Assembly (NCBI GenBank): GCA_018701055.1
Contig: JABIUH010000096.1
Coordinates: forward strand, 1 to 7,561
Origin: Woeseia sp.
Lineage (GTDB): Bacteria; Pseudomonadota; Gammaproteobacteria; Steroidobacterales; Woeseiaceae
DNA: 7,561 nt
Direction of reading: 5' to 3'
Each line of letters starts with the position of its first letter. Position 1 is the stretch's first letter. The notes under the pieces were generated by a model. It was not told the origin of the DNA, searched no databases, and saw nothing but the letters and a program-made list of their open reading frames with translations. Positions 6,352 to 7,561 of the stretch are shown here, in pieces. The translations under genes and the position numbers were made by a program.

Positions 6352-7152
6352 ATGCACGCAATGCTGAACGTGGCCGTAATGGCTGCACGTCGCGGAGGAG
6401 ATATTCTCATCCGTAATCTAAACAAACTCGAAAAGCTCAACGTCGAGAAAAAAGGTCGCAATGATTTCGTCAGTGATGCAGATCTGGCAGCTGAAAAGGC
6501 TGTCATTGACGTCATTCTAAAACATCATCCCGATCACGCCATTCTCGCAGAGGAAAGTGGACAGCGTGGCGAGTCTGACACTGTCTGGATCATCGATCCA
6601 CTCGATGGTACGACGAATTTCCTGCACGGATTTCCGGTTTTCTGCGTATCTGTCGCGGTTACCCACAAAGGTCGGCTGGAACACGGCGTAGTGTATGACC
6701 CTTTGCGCCAGGAGATGTTTACCGCATCACGTGGCCAGGGTGCGCAGTTGGAGGGTCACAAAATTCGTGTGAGTGGTCGCGTAGACCTGGAACGAGCGCT
6801 GATTGGCACGGGATTTCCGTATCGTGATTCCAACGAAGCATTCGATCCGTACATCAAAATGCTGGTCAAGGCGATGGAGAATACGACCGGAGTCAGGCGC
6901 ACGGGCGCTGCCGCATTGGACCTTTGTTATGTCGCGGCGGGTCGTCTGGACGCGTTTTGGGAAACCGGACTGAAACCCTGGGACCTGGCAGCAGGCACCT
7001 TGATCATTCGGGAATCCGGCGGATTGATCAGTGGGCTCGACGGCAGCGAAGATTTCATGGATAGCGGTCACGTGCTATGTGGCAGTTCGAAAATCTACAC
7101 TGGACTAGCAAAATTATTTGCGCCCGACATCAAAGCGATGTTCGCGAAATAA
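6352..7152 (+). CDS. suhB: Inositol-1-monophosphatase family protein SuhB
   Basis: SuhB is a Mg2+-dependent, Li+-sensitive phosphatase of inositol-1-phosphate. In E. coli it also joins the Nus antitermination complex on rRNA transcripts. The protein has 266 residues (E. coli 267) and begins MHAMLNVAVMAAR, nearly identical to the E. coli start. Metal and phosphate ligands are present: Glu67 in LAEESG, Asp82 and Asp85 in WIIDPLDGTTNF (79-90), and Asp211 in KPWDLAAG. RRTGAAALDLCYVAAGRLDAFWE is the family's second signature region. The ATG has a GGCGGA ribosome-binding site at 6338-6343, 8 nt upstream. It is divergent from trmJ, as in related genomes, and converges on secF with 64 bp between the stops and no clear terminator there. 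Whether it acts in antitermination here is inferred from orthology only. Confidence 0.96.
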   Translation: MHAMLNVAVMAARRGGDILIRNLNKLEKLNVEKKGRNDFVSDADLAAEKAVIDVILKHHPDHAILAEESGQRGESDTVWIIDPLDGTTNFLHGFPVFCVSVAVTHKGRLEHGVVYDPLRQEMFTASRGQGAQLEGHKIRVSGRVDLERALIGTGFPYRDSNEAFDPYIKMLVKAMENTTGVRRTGAAALDLCYVAAGRLDAFWETGLKPWDLAAGTLIIRESGGLISGLDGSEDFMDSGHVLCGSSKIYTGLAKLFAPDIKAMFAK

Positions 7153-7216
7153 AAATCTCGCTTCGACCTGGTACCTCGTCAAAGTGAAATTTATAATTGC
7201 TTGATACCTGAATTCG

Positions 7217-7561
7217 CTACGGAAGTTCGTCTATCGCCTCCGGGTCTATTTCCGGCGGCATCAAATCTTGCGCGTTAACGTGCAACATCAACGCGGTCGC
7301 ACTCGCTGTATAGATTGACGAGTATGTACCCACAACAATACCGACGATCAAGGCAATCGAAAATGGGCCGACCGATTCTCCGCCCAAAGTCAGCAATGCG
7401 GCAAGCACCACCAATGTGGTGACGCCGGTGATGATTGTACGCGCCAACATTTCATTGACTGAAACGTTCATGGATTCTTCTGCGCTGGCACCACGAAGCT
7501 TGGTGAAGTTTTCGCGTATACGATCAAATGCGACGACCGTATCATTGAGCGAATAGCCAAT
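7217..7561 (-). CDS. secF: Protein translocase subunit SecF, C-terminal part (partial)
   Basis: The last 114 residues of SecF are present and the frame runs off the right edge. SecF with SecD forms the proton-driven RND-type membrane complex that helps pull proteins through SecYEG. The segment opens with IGYSLNDTVVAFDRIRENF, the most conserved SecF motif, at the cytoplasmic end of a transmembrane helix. Then come SVNEMLARTIITGVTTLVVLAALLTL, a further hydrophobic helix GPFSIALIVGIVVGTYSSIYTASA, and a short acidic cytoplasmic tail (PPEIDPEAIDELP). An internal Met at 7471 is not the start, because the motif continues upstream in the same frame. secD would be expected just outside the window. The missing N-terminal part is due to the window edge, not a mutation. 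Confidence 0.95.
   Translation of the reverse strand: MGYSLNDTVVAFDRIRENFTKLRGASAEESMNVSVNEMLARTIITGVTTLVVLAALLTLGGESVGPFSIALIVGIVVGTYSSIYTASATALMLHVNAQDLMPPEIDPEAIDELP

Noticed and set aside
7153..7216. Terminator between the convergent suhB and secF ends
   Set aside because: The 64-bp AT-rich gap shows no GC-rich stem followed by a T-run on either strand.

Overview
The window is a chromosomal housekeeping region from a gammaproteobacterium of roughly 50% GC. The gene order secF / suhB / trmJ / iscS-iscU-iscA / ndk / rlmN / pilF / rodZ-like / (ispG) follows the order known from Pseudomonas and relatives, and each protein resembles its gammaproteobacterial counterpart. The sequence alone does not fix a genus. 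I see no rRNA, tRNA, CRISPR array or complete insertion sequence.

Layout, reading right to left because most genes lie on the minus strand. The right edge holds the C-terminal third of SecF (minus). It converges on suhB (plus), an inositol monophosphatase family gene. A 281-bp divergent gap separates suhB from trmJ. This gap is dominated by a 166-bp imperfect palindrome flanked by possible 5-bp target duplications. From trmJ leftward runs a tightly packed unit: trmJ overlaps iscS by 8 bp, iscS is 1 bp from an iscU-like gene, and iscA follows after 12 bp. A rho-independent terminator lies about 80 bp past iscA. The second minus-strand unit is ndk, rlmN, pilF, a rodZ-like gene and, just at the left edge, the first codons of what is probably ispG.

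The biologically notable part is the Fe-S cluster segment. The usual iscR regulator is missing between trmJ and iscS, and hscB, hscA and fdx are missing between iscA and ndk. The IscU-like protein keeps only one of three cluster-binding cysteines, and IscS lacks the C-terminal tail that contacts IscU in E. coli. I infer a reduced or repurposed ISC locus, in a cell that probably builds clusters with another system such as SUF encoded elsewhere. The left unit combines nucleotide balance (Ndk), rRNA/tRNA modification by a radical-SAM enzyme (RlmN), type IV pilus assembly (PilF) and cell shape (RodZ-like). RlmN and IspG both need [4Fe-4S] clusters.
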